Position numbers and translations under genes: made by a program. Below the pieces are notes generated by a model. The model was not told the origin of the DNA. It saw only the letters and a list, made by a program, of their open reading frames with translations, and did not search any database. From Azophilus sp965200465 (lineage in GTDB: Bacteria > Pseudomonadota > Gammaproteobacteria > Pseudomonadales > Azotimanducaceae), in assembly GCA_965200465.1 (NCBI GenBank), contig OZ241358.1:434001-498000 (forward strand): DNA of 64,000 bases, in the 5' to 3' direction. Shown here piece after piece: positions 27,381 to 36,607 of the stretch. Positions within the stretch are counted from its first letter, which is position 1. Every line of letters begins with the position of its first letter.

Positions 27381-28115
27381 TTATCCGCCGCCGGAGGTGG
27401 TTGCAGCAATAGTCCTGAGCTTCGCGCTCTCCATCGTGATCTCCCTGACTCTTCGCCCGACCCGCCGCTTCAACTCATTGCTGCCGACCATCGAAACTTC
27501 CGCCATCTTGTCGGCGAATGCCGAAAGGAACCGCATCGGGATGTGGGGGTTGTTCAACGTAGAGCCGCGGTCGCTGAGGTAGCGAGCGCGGAGCCTAAGC
27601 ACCCGGAGCATCCGGCGTGGGCTGTAGCCGTTCGGGAGATCCATCTCCGAGACGTAGTCGCTCTCGCTCCACTGCCGTTTGTACAGCGCCTTCGCATCTT
27701 CCAACGTGTAGATCGACTTCTCGCCGCAGATTACGTGCAGATCGTCGATCCCAAGCTTCTTGGCAGCTCGTTCGCCGAGGCGGAAATCCGGCGCAATGTA
27801 ACTCTCGATCCGCGAGATCCAAGGCTCCATTTCGTCCGGCCCGAGCGCAAGCAGGCGCTCCAAGGTGGTGCCGCCAGAGTCGTAGAAGCCAATAAGCCAC
27901 ACGCGGGACCGCCACTTCTCCATGTGCTCGGGGCCAACGTCCCTAGCGGTCGATACCGACCCGACGGTCGTCGACTTCAGCTCGATGGGCGCCACATAGC
28001 GGCGACCGTTGGCTACGAAGTCGAGATAGGCGTCGATGCCGGAACGCGCTTCGCCAGCTCTCAGGCCGACGAGTTCACGCATTTCAGTCTCGCGCTTGTC
28101 GTCTTGAACCGCCAT
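27381..28115 (-). CDS. Probable type II restriction endonuclease
   Basis: A 244-residue protein with a PD-(D/E)XK-like core near the N-terminus: SGIDAYLDF supplies the Asp and VAPIELKSTT the E-x-K. It also has FYDSGGTTLERLLAL and an R-rich C-terminus. Its start directly follows the stop of a DNA cytosine methyltransferase on the same strand, so it is most likely the cognate restriction enzyme. The recognition site cannot be deduced. Confidence 0.7.
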   Translation of the reverse strand: MAVQDDKRETEMRELVGLRAGEARSGIDAYLDFVANGRRYVAPIELKSTTVGSVSTARDVGPEHMEKWRSRVWLIGFYDSGGTTLERLLALGPDEMEPWISRIESYIAPDFRLGERAAKKLGIDDLHVICGEKSIYTLEDAKALYKRQWSESDYVSEMDLPNGYSPRRMLRVLRLRARYLSDRGSTLNNPHIPMRFLSAFADKMAEVSMVGSNELKRRVGRRVREITMESAKLRTIAATTSGGG

Positions 28116-29309
28116 CTAGACCGTCTGGCGGACACGACCAGTGGGCCCGCTGTTGGCGACTGGGGCTCCTAAGGCCGTTGCGACGGCCTTCGCAACGGCA
28201 TAGGCGACGGGCGGACACACGGAGTTGCCGATCTGGCCAATCACCTGATAGGCGGCACCCGCGAAACGCCAGTTCTCCGGAAAGCCCTGCAGCAACGCGC
28301 AGTCCTGCACGGCCAGCCGGAAGTGCCCGTTTTCCGGCGGGAACCTCGCTGCTGCCTCGCGATCGCGTTGCACGCCATTGGGCCAGATCCGCAGCTGAGC
28401 CCAAACTGCTTGGCTTGCCCTGCTGTTCAAGATGCTCGTCGACTTCCTAGGCCCCGTGAATCCAGACCGGATGGTCGGCGCACAGCAGTCGAAGCCGATG
28501 TCGGGCAGGCCCAAGGCAGTCCTTGCGCCACTCGTACGGTCGTCGCCATCGAACAAATTGGCGGCTATGCGGTGCGTGGGCAACGGCATGCGGAAGTCCC
28601 CGAATGCCTTGTCGGACCGAAACCCTACGAAAAAGACCCGCTTGCGGACCTGCGGCACACCGAAATCGGAAGCGAGGAGGCGGAATGTGCTCACTTGGTA
28701 GCTGCCCGACAGCGGCTTGAGAATCACGTCGCGGACATACTGGCTGAATCTCGCATCCAACAACCCTGGGACGTTCTCGGCCAAGAACGCCGCGGGCGCC
28801 ACTTTCCGGACCGCGTTGATGAAGGCTGGCCACATGTCCCGAGGGTCTTGGCTGCCGTGCCTCTTGCCGGCGATCGAAAACGGCTGGCAGGGCGGCCCCC
28901 CGTGAATGACGTCCACAGCACCCTTGAAGCGCGACCAGTCGCGGTTCTGCACATCCCCCTCTCGGCCGCTGAACACTGCCCAGGCAGGGCGGCTTTCGCG
29001 CAACGTCGCCCCGCAGATGTCGAGGATGTCGAAGCTGGCAACGTGCTCGAACCCGGCCCGCTCGAAGCCGAGGTCCAGTCCGCCGCCCCCGGCGAACAGC
29101 GAGAGCGCCCGCAGCCCATGCGGCGCCAACTCTGGCATGAGCGTCGCAGGGTCCAAGTTGGGGATGTTGACTTGGCTTGATGCACAGGCGAGGTCGCCGT
29201 TGCTGGCGGCGATCTTCCGCTTTCTGGACCGCGCCGACATGCGCCGATACCAGTCTCTGCGCTCCTCGGATATGTGATAGGGCATCGCTCGAGACCGTTG
29301 CTGTCCCAT
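28116..29309 (-). CDS. DNA (cytosine-5) methyltransferase
   Basis: A 397-residue C5 methyltransferase. Motif I is SLFAGGGGLDLGFERAGF, motif IV is GGPPCQPFSIAGKRHG with the catalytic Cys, motif VI is ENVPGLL, motif VIII is QVRKRVFFVGF, and motif X is GNSVCPPVAYAVAKAV. It modifies cytosine in a target sequence that cannot be read from the protein, and protects against the adjacent nuclease. An alternative start is 29285 (MPYHISEERRDW). Neither start has a strong ribosome-binding site. Confidence 0.9.
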   Translation of the reverse strand: MGQQRSRAMPYHISEERRDWYRRMSARSRKRKIAASNGDLACASSQVNIPNLDPATLMPELAPHGLRALSLFAGGGGLDLGFERAGFEHVASFDILDICGATLRESRPAWAVFSGREGDVQNRDWSRFKGAVDVIHGGPPCQPFSIAGKRHGSQDPRDMWPAFINAVRKVAPAAFLAENVPGLLDARFSQYVRDVILKPLSGSYQVSTFRLLASDFGVPQVRKRVFFVGFRSDKAFGDFRMPLPTHRIAANLFDGDDRTSGARTALGLPDIGFDCCAPTIRSGFTGPRKSTSILNSRASQAVWAQLRIWPNGVQRDREAAARFPPENGHFRLAVQDCALLQGFPENWRFAGAAYQVIGQIGNSVCPPVAYAVAKAVATALGAPVANSGPTGRVRQTV

Positions 29310-29754
29310 GCACTTTTCAGTTTTTGAGGGCTTGGACCTCCGTTTTTGATGCCATGCGACTTGTCGAAACCCGCATGAACAAAGGAGAACCAAGTTCATG
29401 GCGCACCATAGCAAAATCCTCGCGCAGTTGCTCAAGCTTGTGCCGAGACATGAGTGCGAGGCGCTGGCGAAGCGCTACCACAAGGGGCGCCGGCTGCACA
29501 GCATGACCCGCTGGGTGCAGTTCGTCACGCTGGGGCAGCGGCCAACTTCCCGACGCTGTTGGCGGTGTTCGTCGCAGCGTCTTCTTTGTCCGCTCGACCA
29601 TCGCCCTGTCTCCGATGCTGGCGTCAAGGTTTTACCGTACCGTGATGGCCCGCCTAGGTCTAGGGTGGACTCCAGGGACGTTTGGCCGAGGCTAGGTTGC
29701 CCTTTCGGCATTGAGCAAATCGACAAAGGATGCGCTTCGTTAAAACCGGCGCTC
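29310..29754. other. Gene-poor stretch with transposase remnant
   Basis: The 445 bases between the methyltransferase and the rhomboid gene hold only the N-terminal piece of an IS4-type transposase. No terminal inverted repeats were found. Confidence 0.5.
29398..29535 (+). pseudogene. IS4-family transposase N-terminal remnant
   Basis: The 46 codons read MAHHSKILAQLLKLVPRHE, then AKRYHKGRRLHSMTRWVQFV, the DUF4372 N-terminal segment of IS4-type transposases. The homology ends there, and the catalytic DDE part is absent. It lies beside the restriction-modification pair, consistent with that locus being acquired. Confidence 0.7.
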
Positions 29755-30495
29755 TCAGTTGGAGGAGCGGTCGCGTCGCCGGGCGGCGAGGGTGCCGGGG
29801 CGCATGAAGGGATGCACTAGGATCAGGCCTGCTAGAAAGCCGCCGATGTGCGCCCAGAAGGCCACCCCACCGCCTTGGCCGCCCAGGGCCGGCAGGCCGC
29901 CGAGGACTTGCAGCAGGAACCAATAGCCGAGCATCAGGACGGCCGGGACGCCGACGGTGGTGATGTAGAAGCCCAGGATGATGAGGGTTTGCACCTTGGC
30001 GCGGGGGTAGAGCAGGGCGTAGCCGCCCATCACGCCGCCGATGGCGCCGGAGGCGCCCACCATGGGAACGGCGCTGGCCGGGTCGGAGAGGATTTGCGCC
30101 AGCGCCGCCGCCAAGCCGCACAGGATGTAAAAAAGGGCGAACCGCAGCGGTCCCATGACGTCTTCAATGTTGTCGCCGAACACCCATAGGAACCAAAGGT
30201 TGCCCAATAGGTGGAACCAGCCGCCGTGCAGGAACATGGAGGTCACCAGGGTGACGGGGTTGGAGACGCCGTCCAGCGTGCAGACTAGGTTGGGGCCGAC
30301 GAGAATCTGGTGGCCGGGATCGACCAAGCCCAGCAGGTCGGCCGGCACCAGCGCGTGCCGGCAGAGGGATGCCGCCAAGGCGTAGTCCGTGCCCAGCCCC
30401 TGCGCGGAGAACCACGCCAGCAGGTTCAGCGCAATGATGGCGATCACCGCAACCGGCGTGTGCCGGGTGGGGTTGTCGTCCCTAAGCGGAAACAT
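29755..30495 (-). CDS. Rhomboid-family intramembrane serine protease
   Basis: A 246-residue protein with six or seven TM helices. The family signature is FLHGGWFHLLGNLWFLWVFG near residue 88, the catalytic Ser is in GASGAIGGVMGGY, and the catalytic His is in AHIGGFLAG. It cleaves TM helices of membrane proteins; its substrates are unknown. The C-terminal 15 residues are Arg-rich and likely cytoplasmic. Confidence 0.92.
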   Translation of the reverse strand: MFPLRDDNPTRHTPVAVIAIIALNLLAWFSAQGLGTDYALAASLCRHALVPADLLGLVDPGHQILVGPNLVCTLDGVSNPVTLVTSMFLHGGWFHLLGNLWFLWVFGDNIEDVMGPLRFALFYILCGLAAALAQILSDPASAVPMVGASGAIGGVMGGYALLYPRAKVQTLIILGFYITTVGVPAVLMLGYWFLLQVLGGLPALGGQGGGVAFWAHIGGFLAGLILVHPFMRPGTLAARRRDRSSN

Positions 30496-30519
30496 CGGGC
30501 GCTTCGCCTAGGGCCGCCA

Positions 30520-31641
30520 TTAGGACGCCCATTGGGAGGAACGGGATTGGGTTGCGGCGGCGTCCTCCAACAAGCCCTGCAGCGCTTTGAGCAAGCGTTG
30601 GTTTTGCTTTGCGTCGCCGACGCTGATGCGGAGTTTGTCGTGCAGCATGGGCGCGTTGAAGTGGCGCACCAAAATGCCTTGCTCCCTTAGGCCGGCCTGC
30701 AGTTCCGGCGCTGACAGGCCGGCGCCGGCGGGAACGTCCGCCAACAGGAAGTTCGCCTGGGAGGCCGGGGCGGTCAAGCCCAACTCGGTTAGGCCGTCGC
30801 GCAGCCGTCGTCGTTCCTTGCGCACCTTGGCCCAAGTGTCCGCCGCGTAGGCGGGGTCGGACAAGGCGGCAAGGCCAAGGGCTTGGCTGACGGCATTGAC
30901 GTTGTAGCTGTCCCGGGTCTTGGTGAGCAGAGGCGCCATCAAGGCGGGGCGGCCCAACAGATAGCCTAGGCGCAACCCCGCCAGGCTGTAGCCCTTGGAG
31001 AAGGAGCGCAGAATCAGCAGGTTGCCGAAGTCCCGCAGCAGGGGCGCACTGTCGTAGCCTAGGGCCGGGTCGATGAAGTCCGCGTAGGCTTCGTCAAGCA
31101 ACAGCACGCCGTTCAACCCGGCGGCGAGCCTTGCGCATTGGTCAACATCCATCAGCCGACCGGAGGGCGCATGGGGGTTCGCCAGGCAGGTCAGCCGGGC
31201 GCCGGCGGCGTTGGCTTGGGCGGCGAAGTCCTTGGGCAGCGTCCAATCATTCCGGTAGGAGGCTTGCAGCACCGGCGCTTCCTGAATCCGCGCCAGCACC
31301 GGATACAGGGAGTAGCTGGGGTGGGCGCAGCCGAGGGGAGTGCCGGGCGCCGCGAAGGTGGTGACGGCTAGGCGCAACGCCTCGTCGCCGCCGTTGGTGG
31401 CCAGCACGTTGTCGATGTCCAGCCCATGCCGCTCGGCCAGCTTGGTGCGCAGCTGATCGGCGGTGGGCTGCGGATAGGTTCTTAACGAGGCGGCGTCAAA
31501 CGCCCGCAGCGCCGCCGCCACCTTAGGGCTCGGCGGATGGGGGTTTTCGTTGGTGTTCAGCTTGCACTGCTCCGGGCCTTCCGGCTGCTCCCCCCAAACA
31601 TAGCCGGACATGTCCCGAATGTTGGGCCGCTCGTAGCTCAT
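30520..31641 (-). CDS. hisC: Histidinol-phosphate aminotransferase
   Basis: A 373-residue class I/II PLP aminotransferase. The PLP Lys is in SFSKGYSLAGLRLGY near residue 216, and the N-terminus has LNTNENPHPPSP, typical of HisC. It transaminates imidazole-acetol phosphate in histidine synthesis, or a similar substrate. The ATG at 31641 overlaps the stop of the AI-2E family gene (ATGA), so the two are translationally coupled. Confidence 0.86.
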   Translation of the reverse strand: MSYERPNIRDMSGYVWGEQPEGPEQCKLNTNENPHPPSPKVAAALRAFDAASLRTYPQPTADQLRTKLAERHGLDIDNVLATNGGDEALRLAVTTFAAPGTPLGCAHPSYSLYPVLARIQEAPVLQASYRNDWTLPKDFAAQANAAGARLTCLANPHAPSGRLMDVDQCARLAAGLNGVLLLDEAYADFIDPALGYDSAPLLRDFGNLLILRSFSKGYSLAGLRLGYLLGRPALMAPLLTKTRDSYNVNAVSQALGLAALSDPAYAADTWAKVRKERRRLRDGLTELGLTAPASQANFLLADVPAGAGLSAPELQAGLREQGILVRHFNAPMLHDKLRISVGDAKQNQRLLKALQGLLEDAAATQSRSSQWAS

Positions 31642-32702
31642 GGGTGGTGTTCGGCCCCAGCCTCCGCGGCTTCGGCCGCCGGCTGCGCCGGGGCCAGCAG
31701 GTGCGCCAGCCACCGCGTGTTGGGGTTGGCCTCCAAGGCGATCTTGGCGGTCATGGTGAGCGGCACGGAAAGCAGCATGCCCACCGGCCCGAACACCCAA
31801 CCCCAAACCACCAAGGACAGGAACACCACCAGGGTGGAAAGGCCCAGGCCGCGCCCCATGAAGCGCGGCTCCACGAAGTTGCCCAAGCCGATGTTCAGCA
31901 GCATGTAGCCGAGGGCGGCCAGCAGGGCGGAAACCGGCCCCAACTCAACCAAGGCCAACAGCACCGCCGGCACTGCGGCGATGACGGAGCCGATGGTGGG
32001 CACGAAGTTCAGCAGGAACGCCAGAATGCCCCACAGGATGGGGAAATCGACGCCCAGCACGCTGAGGAACAGGGCCACGATCAGCCCGGTGGCGATGCTG
32101 ACGGTGGTCTTGATCGCCATGTAGCGGTTCATGTTTTCCGCAAACCGCGCAAAGTAGGGCATCGACTCCTCCGGGCGCCTTAGAACGCTCCGCAGCTTGC
32201 GGGGAAAGCTGGAGGCCTCGGCCAGAATGAAGATGACCGTCAGCAGAATCAAAAAGCTGTTGGAGAGGGCGCCGCCAAGGCCGGCCAAGGCGTTGCCGGC
32301 CAGGGTGAAGACGGTGCTTGGGTTGAAGTTCTCAAGCAGCAGGTCCCCGGAAAGCTCCACCCCCAGGGGCTTCAGCCAGGCCACGGCGCCGGCGAACATC
32401 TCGGTGAGGCGCTCTTGGTAGAAGGGCAGCTTGGCGGTGAAGGCGTTGGCGGACTGCACCACCAAGGCGCCCACGCCCACCAGCACGACGAAGATGGCGC
32501 TGATGACCAGGGTGATGGCCAGCCAGCCGGGAACGCCGCGCCTTTCCAGCCAGTACATGGGGTTGGCGGCGATGGTGGCGATGAAGGCGGCCAGCAGAAA
32601 GGGAATGGCCACCTCCCCGGCCCACTTCAGCCCGGCGGTGATGACGATCAGCGCCGCGGCGATGACTAGGCCCTTGCCGGCCGAACTCGCGCGGTCATGC
32701 AT
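31638..32702 (-). CDS. AI-2E family / PerM-type transporter
   Basis: A 354-residue inner-membrane protein with about seven TM segments. FLLNFVPTIGSVIAAVPAVL near residue 225 and the NIGLGNFVEPRFMGRGLGLS segment are the hallmark of the family. Members export AI-2 or act as sodium/proton antiporters; the ligand here is unknown. It sits between rhlB (57 bases away) and hisC (overlap). Confidence 0.88.
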   Translation of the reverse strand: MHDRASSAGKGLVIAAALIVITAGLKWAGEVAIPFLLAAFIATIAANPMYWLERRGVPGWLAITLVISAIFVVLVGVGALVVQSANAFTAKLPFYQERLTEMFAGAVAWLKPLGVELSGDLLLENFNPSTVFTLAGNALAGLGGALSNSFLILLTVIFILAEASSFPRKLRSVLRRPEESMPYFARFAENMNRYMAIKTTVSIATGLIVALFLSVLGVDFPILWGILAFLLNFVPTIGSVIAAVPAVLLALVELGPVSALLAALGYMLLNIGLGNFVEPRFMGRGLGLSTLVVFLSLVVWGWVFGPVGMLLSVPLTMTAKIALEANPNTRWLAHLLAPAQPAAEAAEAGAEHHP

Positions 32703-32759
32703 TGCACGGGCGCCGGTTGGGCCGAGCCCTGGCGGATTGGGCCTGCACGGCAGCCAGCC

Positions 32760-33977
32760 CTAGCCTTCCTCGACATCCGGTTGGGTGCAGCGCACCGGCT
32801 TTCCCAGGAACGCCTCTATGCCCGGCAGGTTGAAGGCGTCGTCCTCGGAGACGAAGCTGATGCTGACGCCGCTGGCCCCGGCGCGCCCGGTGCGCCCGAT
32901 GCGGTGGACGTAGTCCTCGGCGTCTTCGGGCAGATCGTAGTTGATGACGTGGCTGATGCCCTCCACATGGATGCCCCGTCCCGCCACGTCGGTGGCCACC
33001 AAATACCGAACCTTGCCCTCCTTGAACCGCTCCAGGGTGCGGGTGCGCTTGTTCTGCGGCACGTCCCCGGCCAGCGCTTCGCACTGCACGCCGTGCCGGT
33101 TCAGCCAGCGGTTCAGTTGGTGGGTTTGGTCGCGGCGGTTGCTGAAGATCAGCGCCCGCTCGGGCTGCTTGCGCTTTAGGAAGTCGCACAGCAGCTTTTG
33201 CTTGGCGTCCTTGCTGGTCAGCCAGAACAATTGCTCAATGGCCTCCACGGTGGCTTGTTCCGGGGCCACGGCGATGTGCTCCGGCGCCAGGGTCCAGGAC
33301 TTGGCCAGACGCATGACGTCCTCATTGAAGGTGGCGCTGAAGAACAGCGTCTGCCGGCGGTGCTTGTGCGGAGTCTTGAAGACGAGGCGCCGCACGTCGG
33401 GGATGAACCCCATGTCCAGCATTCGGTCCGCTTCGTCAATGACCAGAATCTCCACCGAGCCGAGCTCGACCTTGCCCCGATGCAGCAGGTCGATCAGCCG
33501 GCCGGGAGTGGCGATGAGGATGCTCGGACGCCGGGACTCAAGCCGGTCGATCTGCTTTTGGATGTCCTTGCCGCCGACGACGCACTGCAACTTCTCGTCC
33601 GTGTGGCGGGCGAGGTCCCGGCCGTCGCTTTCTATCTGCATGGCCAGCTCCCGCGTGGGGGCGAGCACCAAGGCCCTTGGCGAAGGGCGTCGCCCGCCGC
33701 CCGATGGGCGCGGCTGCTCCCAAAGATGCGTCAGGATGGTGATGAGGAAGGCGGCGGTCTTGCCGGTGCCGGTCTGCGCTTGGCCGGTGATGTCGTAGTC
33801 GGCGAGGCTCAAGGGCAGCACTTGGCTTTGGATGGGCGTGCAGCGCTGGTAGCCGAGGTCTTGGATCGCCTGCATCAAGGGTTCAGGCAGGGCGAAGTCG
33901 TGGAAGCCGTGCAGCTCGGCGTTGTCGCCCAGGGAGGGCGGGGTGCGCGGGGCGGGCGCAGCTAAGTCCGGCTTCAT
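32760..33977 (-). CDS. rhlB: DEAD-box RNA helicase, RhlB-like
   Basis: A 405-residue ATP-dependent RNA helicase. The Q motif is GYQRCTPIQ, motif I is AQTGTGKT, motif II is VIDEADRMLDMGF, motif III is SATF, and motif VI is YVHRIGRTGRAG. The RhlB type works with the RNA degradosome in E. coli; a similar role is inferred. The start at 33977 overlaps the upstream aminotransferase stop by four bases, so the upstream open frame is not used. Confidence 0.9.
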   Translation of the reverse strand: MKPDLAAPAPRTPPSLGDNAELHGFHDFALPEPLMQAIQDLGYQRCTPIQSQVLPLSLADYDITGQAQTGTGKTAAFLITILTHLWEQPRPSGGGRRPSPRALVLAPTRELAMQIESDGRDLARHTDEKLQCVVGGKDIQKQIDRLESRRPSILIATPGRLIDLLHRGKVELGSVEILVIDEADRMLDMGFIPDVRRLVFKTPHKHRRQTLFFSATFNEDVMRLAKSWTLAPEHIAVAPEQATVEAIEQLFWLTSKDAKQKLLCDFLKRKQPERALIFSNRRDQTHQLNRWLNRHGVQCEALAGDVPQNKRTRTLERFKEGKVRYLVATDVAGRGIHVEGISHVINYDLPEDAEDYVHRIGRTGRAGASGVSISFVSEDDAFNLPGIEAFLGKPVRCTQPDVEEG

Positions 33978-35254
33978 TGGCTTCCGGCCCGCAGGCGCTG
34001 CACGGCGGCCAGCTTGACGCATTGGGCCAGCACCTGCATCGCCGCCTCCAGCTCCGCTAAGGGCGCGAAGCTGGGCGCGATGCGGATGTGGTCGTCGTTC
34101 GGGTCCCTCCCGTAAGGAAAGGCGGCGCCGGCGGGAGTCAGCTTCAGGCCGGCTTCGGCGGCCAGCCGGACGATGCCGCGGGCGGTGCCGGGCGGGGTGG
34201 TCAGGGAGACGAAGTAGCCGCCCTTGGGCTTGGTCCAACTGGCGACGCCGAGTTCGTCGAGTTCATCGCGCAGCACTCGCTCCACCAAGGCGAACTTGGG
34301 CTTCAGCAAGGCGGCGTGCTGGGCCATGTGCGCCTCGATGCGCCCGGCAAGGAAGCGGGCGTGGCGCAGTTGGGTCACCTTGTCCGGACCTATGCACATG
34401 ACGCTCAAGGCTTGCTCCAAGGCGGCGAGCAGCGCGTTGGCGCCGGCGCAGAAGCCCAAGCCAGCGCTGGCGTAGGTCATCTTCGAGGTGGAGGCGAACA
34501 TGGCCAGGTGCTCATCCGTGCCGGCCGCCAAGGCAAGGTCGTGCAGGTTGGCCAAGGGCGCCCGGGGAAACTCGAAGTCGTGGGCGGCGTAGGCGTTGTC
34601 CCAGAAGATCAGGAAGTCGTCCGCCGCCGCCTGCTTGGGCAGGTTGGCCAGGGCGGCCACCGTCTCCTCCGTGTAGATGCAGCCGGTGGGGTTGGCGTAC
34701 TTGGGGACGCACCAGATGCCCTTGACGCCGGGATCCTCCGCGGCCAGTGCGGCGGCTTGGGCCATGTCCGGCCCGCTGCCGAGCATGGGAACGTTCACCA
34801 TGTCCACGCCCAGGGATTCGCAGATGGTGAAGTGGCGGTCATAGCCGGGCACGGGGGTGAGCATGCGCACCAGCGGGGCGTTGCGCCAGCGGCGCCCGTC
34901 CCCCCAAACGCCTTGGCGCAGCGCCGTGGCCGCCACCTGGTGCATGAGGAACAGGCTGGAGCTGCCGAAGGCGAACACCTGCTCCGCCGCCACGCCAAGC
35001 AGTTCTGCGCCTAGGGCGCGAGCCTCCGGGACGCCGCGCAGGGCGCCGTAGTTGCGGGCGTCGGTGCCGTCCGCAGCGCTGTAGCCGCTCAAGGGCGCGT
35101 CCATGGCGGCGCTCAAGTCCAGTTGCTCCGGCCCGGGCTTGCCCCGGCTTAAGTCCAGGGAGAGCTGCTTCGCCCGCAGCGAGTCAAGCGCCCGCTGGGT
35201 GTGCTGCTGCAAGCGCTTGAGTTCCTCCGGCGCCATTTCCCGCAGCTTGGTCAT
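33974..35254 (-). CDS. Aspartate aminotransferase, type Ic
   Basis: A 426-residue PLP enzyme. The N-terminal LSLDLSRGKPGPEQLDLS and Lys-containing FASTSKMTYASAGLGF match the Ic subgroup of aspartate aminotransferases found in actinobacteria and some proteobacteria. It interconverts aspartate and 2-oxoglutarate with oxaloacetate and glutamate. It is coupled by four-base overlaps to argC upstream and rhlB downstream. Confidence 0.85.
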   Translation of the reverse strand: MTKLREMAPEELKRLQQHTQRALDSLRAKQLSLDLSRGKPGPEQLDLSAAMDAPLSGYSAADGTDARNYGALRGVPEARALGAELLGVAAEQVFAFGSSSLFLMHQVAATALRQGVWGDGRRWRNAPLVRMLTPVPGYDRHFTICESLGVDMVNVPMLGSGPDMAQAAALAAEDPGVKGIWCVPKYANPTGCIYTEETVAALANLPKQAAADDFLIFWDNAYAAHDFEFPRAPLANLHDLALAAGTDEHLAMFASTSKMTYASAGLGFCAGANALLAALEQALSVMCIGPDKVTQLRHARFLAGRIEAHMAQHAALLKPKFALVERVLRDELDELGVASWTKPKGGYFVSLTTPPGTARGIVRLAAEAGLKLTPAGAAFPYGRDPNDDHIRIAPSFAPLAELEAAMQVLAQCVKLAAVQRLRAGSQ

Positions 35255-36198
35255 GTCAGTCCCTCCGTTTCGGCGCGGCCGAGCATCAGGTTGAGGTTCT
35301 GCACCGCGGCCCCCGCGGCGCCCTTGCCGAGATTGTCATAACGGGCGGCGAGAATAAATCGGTTCGCGTTGCCGAACAGCATGATTTCCAAGCGATTGCT
35401 GCCGTTGCAGGCGCCGGGGCTCAGGTAGCCGGCGTCCAGGCGGCTGCCGTCGGCGCAGGGCGCCACGTCGATGAAGGGCGCTTGCGCATAGGCTTGCGCA
35501 AGGGCGTCCCGCACCTCCCTAGGCCCGGTGCCGTTGTTGAGTTGGGCCGCGAACAGGGGCGTTTGGGTGATCATGCCCTTGTGGAAGTTGCCGACGATGG
35601 GGCAGAAGATGGGCGGCTCCTGCAAACCGGAGTGAAGGTGCATCTCCGGCAGATGCTTGTGGCGCAGTTCAAGGGCGTAGGGGCGGGCGCCCCAGTGGTC
35701 GAGTTGCTCCGGCGCCGCCGCTTGGTAGGCTTCGATCATCCTCCTGCCGCCGCCGGAGTAGCCGGAGACGGCGTGCAGGCTGAGCAGCGCCCCGGTGGGC
35801 AGCAGACCGGCCTCGACCAGCGGGCGGACGCTCAGGATGAAGCCCTGTGGATAGCAGCCGGGGTTGCTGACCCGCTCGGCGGCGGCGATGGCTTCGGCCT
35901 GCCCTGCGGACAGTTCCGGCAGGCCGTACACCCAGCCGGGAGCGGTGCGGTGGGCGCTGCTGGCGTCCAGCAGGCGGCAGCGGCCTTCGGCAAGGGCGAC
36001 GGCTTCCCTGGCGGCCTCGTCGGGCAGGCAGAGGATGGCGATGTCCGCCTCCTCGAACAGCCGCGCCCGCGCCGCCGGGTCTTTGCGCTCGGCGTCGTCG
36101 ATGGACAGCAAGCGCAGGTCCCGCCTGCCCCGCAGGCGGCTGGCGATTTCCAGGCCAGTGGTGCCGGCTTGGCCGTCAATGTAGATCTTTGCAGTCAA
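35251..36198 (-). CDS. argC: N-acetyl-gamma-glutamyl-phosphate reductase, type 2
   Basis: A 315-residue NADPH-dependent enzyme of arginine biosynthesis. The nucleotide-binding start is IYIDGQAGTTGLEIASRL, the catalytic Cys is in SNPGCYPQGF, and LSLHAVSGYSGGGRRM follows. The shorter length and these motifs fit the type 2 group. No ATG exists near the domain start; a TTG at 36198 preceded by AAGGGA is the likely start. It begins a run of overlapping minus-strand genes. Confidence 0.88.
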   Translation of the reverse strand: MTAKIYIDGQAGTTGLEIASRLRGRRDLRLLSIDDAERKDPAARARLFEEADIAILCLPDEAAREAVALAEGRCRLLDASSAHRTAPGWVYGLPELSAGQAEAIAAAERVSNPGCYPQGFILSVRPLVEAGLLPTGALLSLHAVSGYSGGGRRMIEAYQAAAPEQLDHWGARPYALELRHKHLPEMHLHSGLQEPPIFCPIVGNFHKGMITQTPLFAAQLNNGTGPREVRDALAQAYAQAPFIDVAPCADGSRLDAGYLSPGACNGSNRLEIMLFGNANRFILAARYDNLGKGAAGAAVQNLNLMLGRAETEGLT

Positions 36199-36607
36199 TG
36201 CGGATGCTCCCTTGGCCGCCGGCCATTTTAGTCCAGGGCAGTCCCAAGTGACAGGTTCCACAGGGGTTCGCCTCCTAACATCCCCGCTTAGGAAAGCGTT
36301 GGCAGCGCGTTGCAAGGTACATCGCGCAAGGGTTTTTTCCGGGGATTGGAGGGGATCGCCCAGGGAAACCACGCACCGAGAGAGTTGCGCTGTTCCAGAC
36401 CCCGCGTCCCATAAGGGCTTGCGGGTGCCCTGAAGGCGAAAAAGGGGCGGAAACGGGGCAAAGTGGTGGAAGGAGACCGGGAAATGCGCTTTTAGCCCGT
36501 GAAAAACGACGGCGCAACTCCCTCCGCACCGCCAGACCCTTGCAGGTTGCGACGGTTCCATGCAACCCTTTGGTCGTCTTCGAGAAAACCCATGAGGAGG
36601 GAAGGCG
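36199..36607. other. Gene-free stretch with one dispersed-repeat copy
   Basis: The 409 bases between the divergent argC and LLM genes hold copy 3 of the 69-bp element at 36279-36348 and a small inverted repeat GGTTGC/GCAACC around 36545-36566. Otherwise I see no gene or clear promoter. Confidence 0.55.
36279..36348 (+). repeat. 69-bp dispersed intergenic repeat, copy 3
   Basis: It matches copies 1 and 2: CATCCCCGCTTAGGAAAGCG, then CGCGTTGCAAGG and GGTTTTTTCCGGGGATTG. The right terminus CGGGGATTG (36340-36348) is perfect, and the left differs by one or two bases. Confidence 0.78.
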
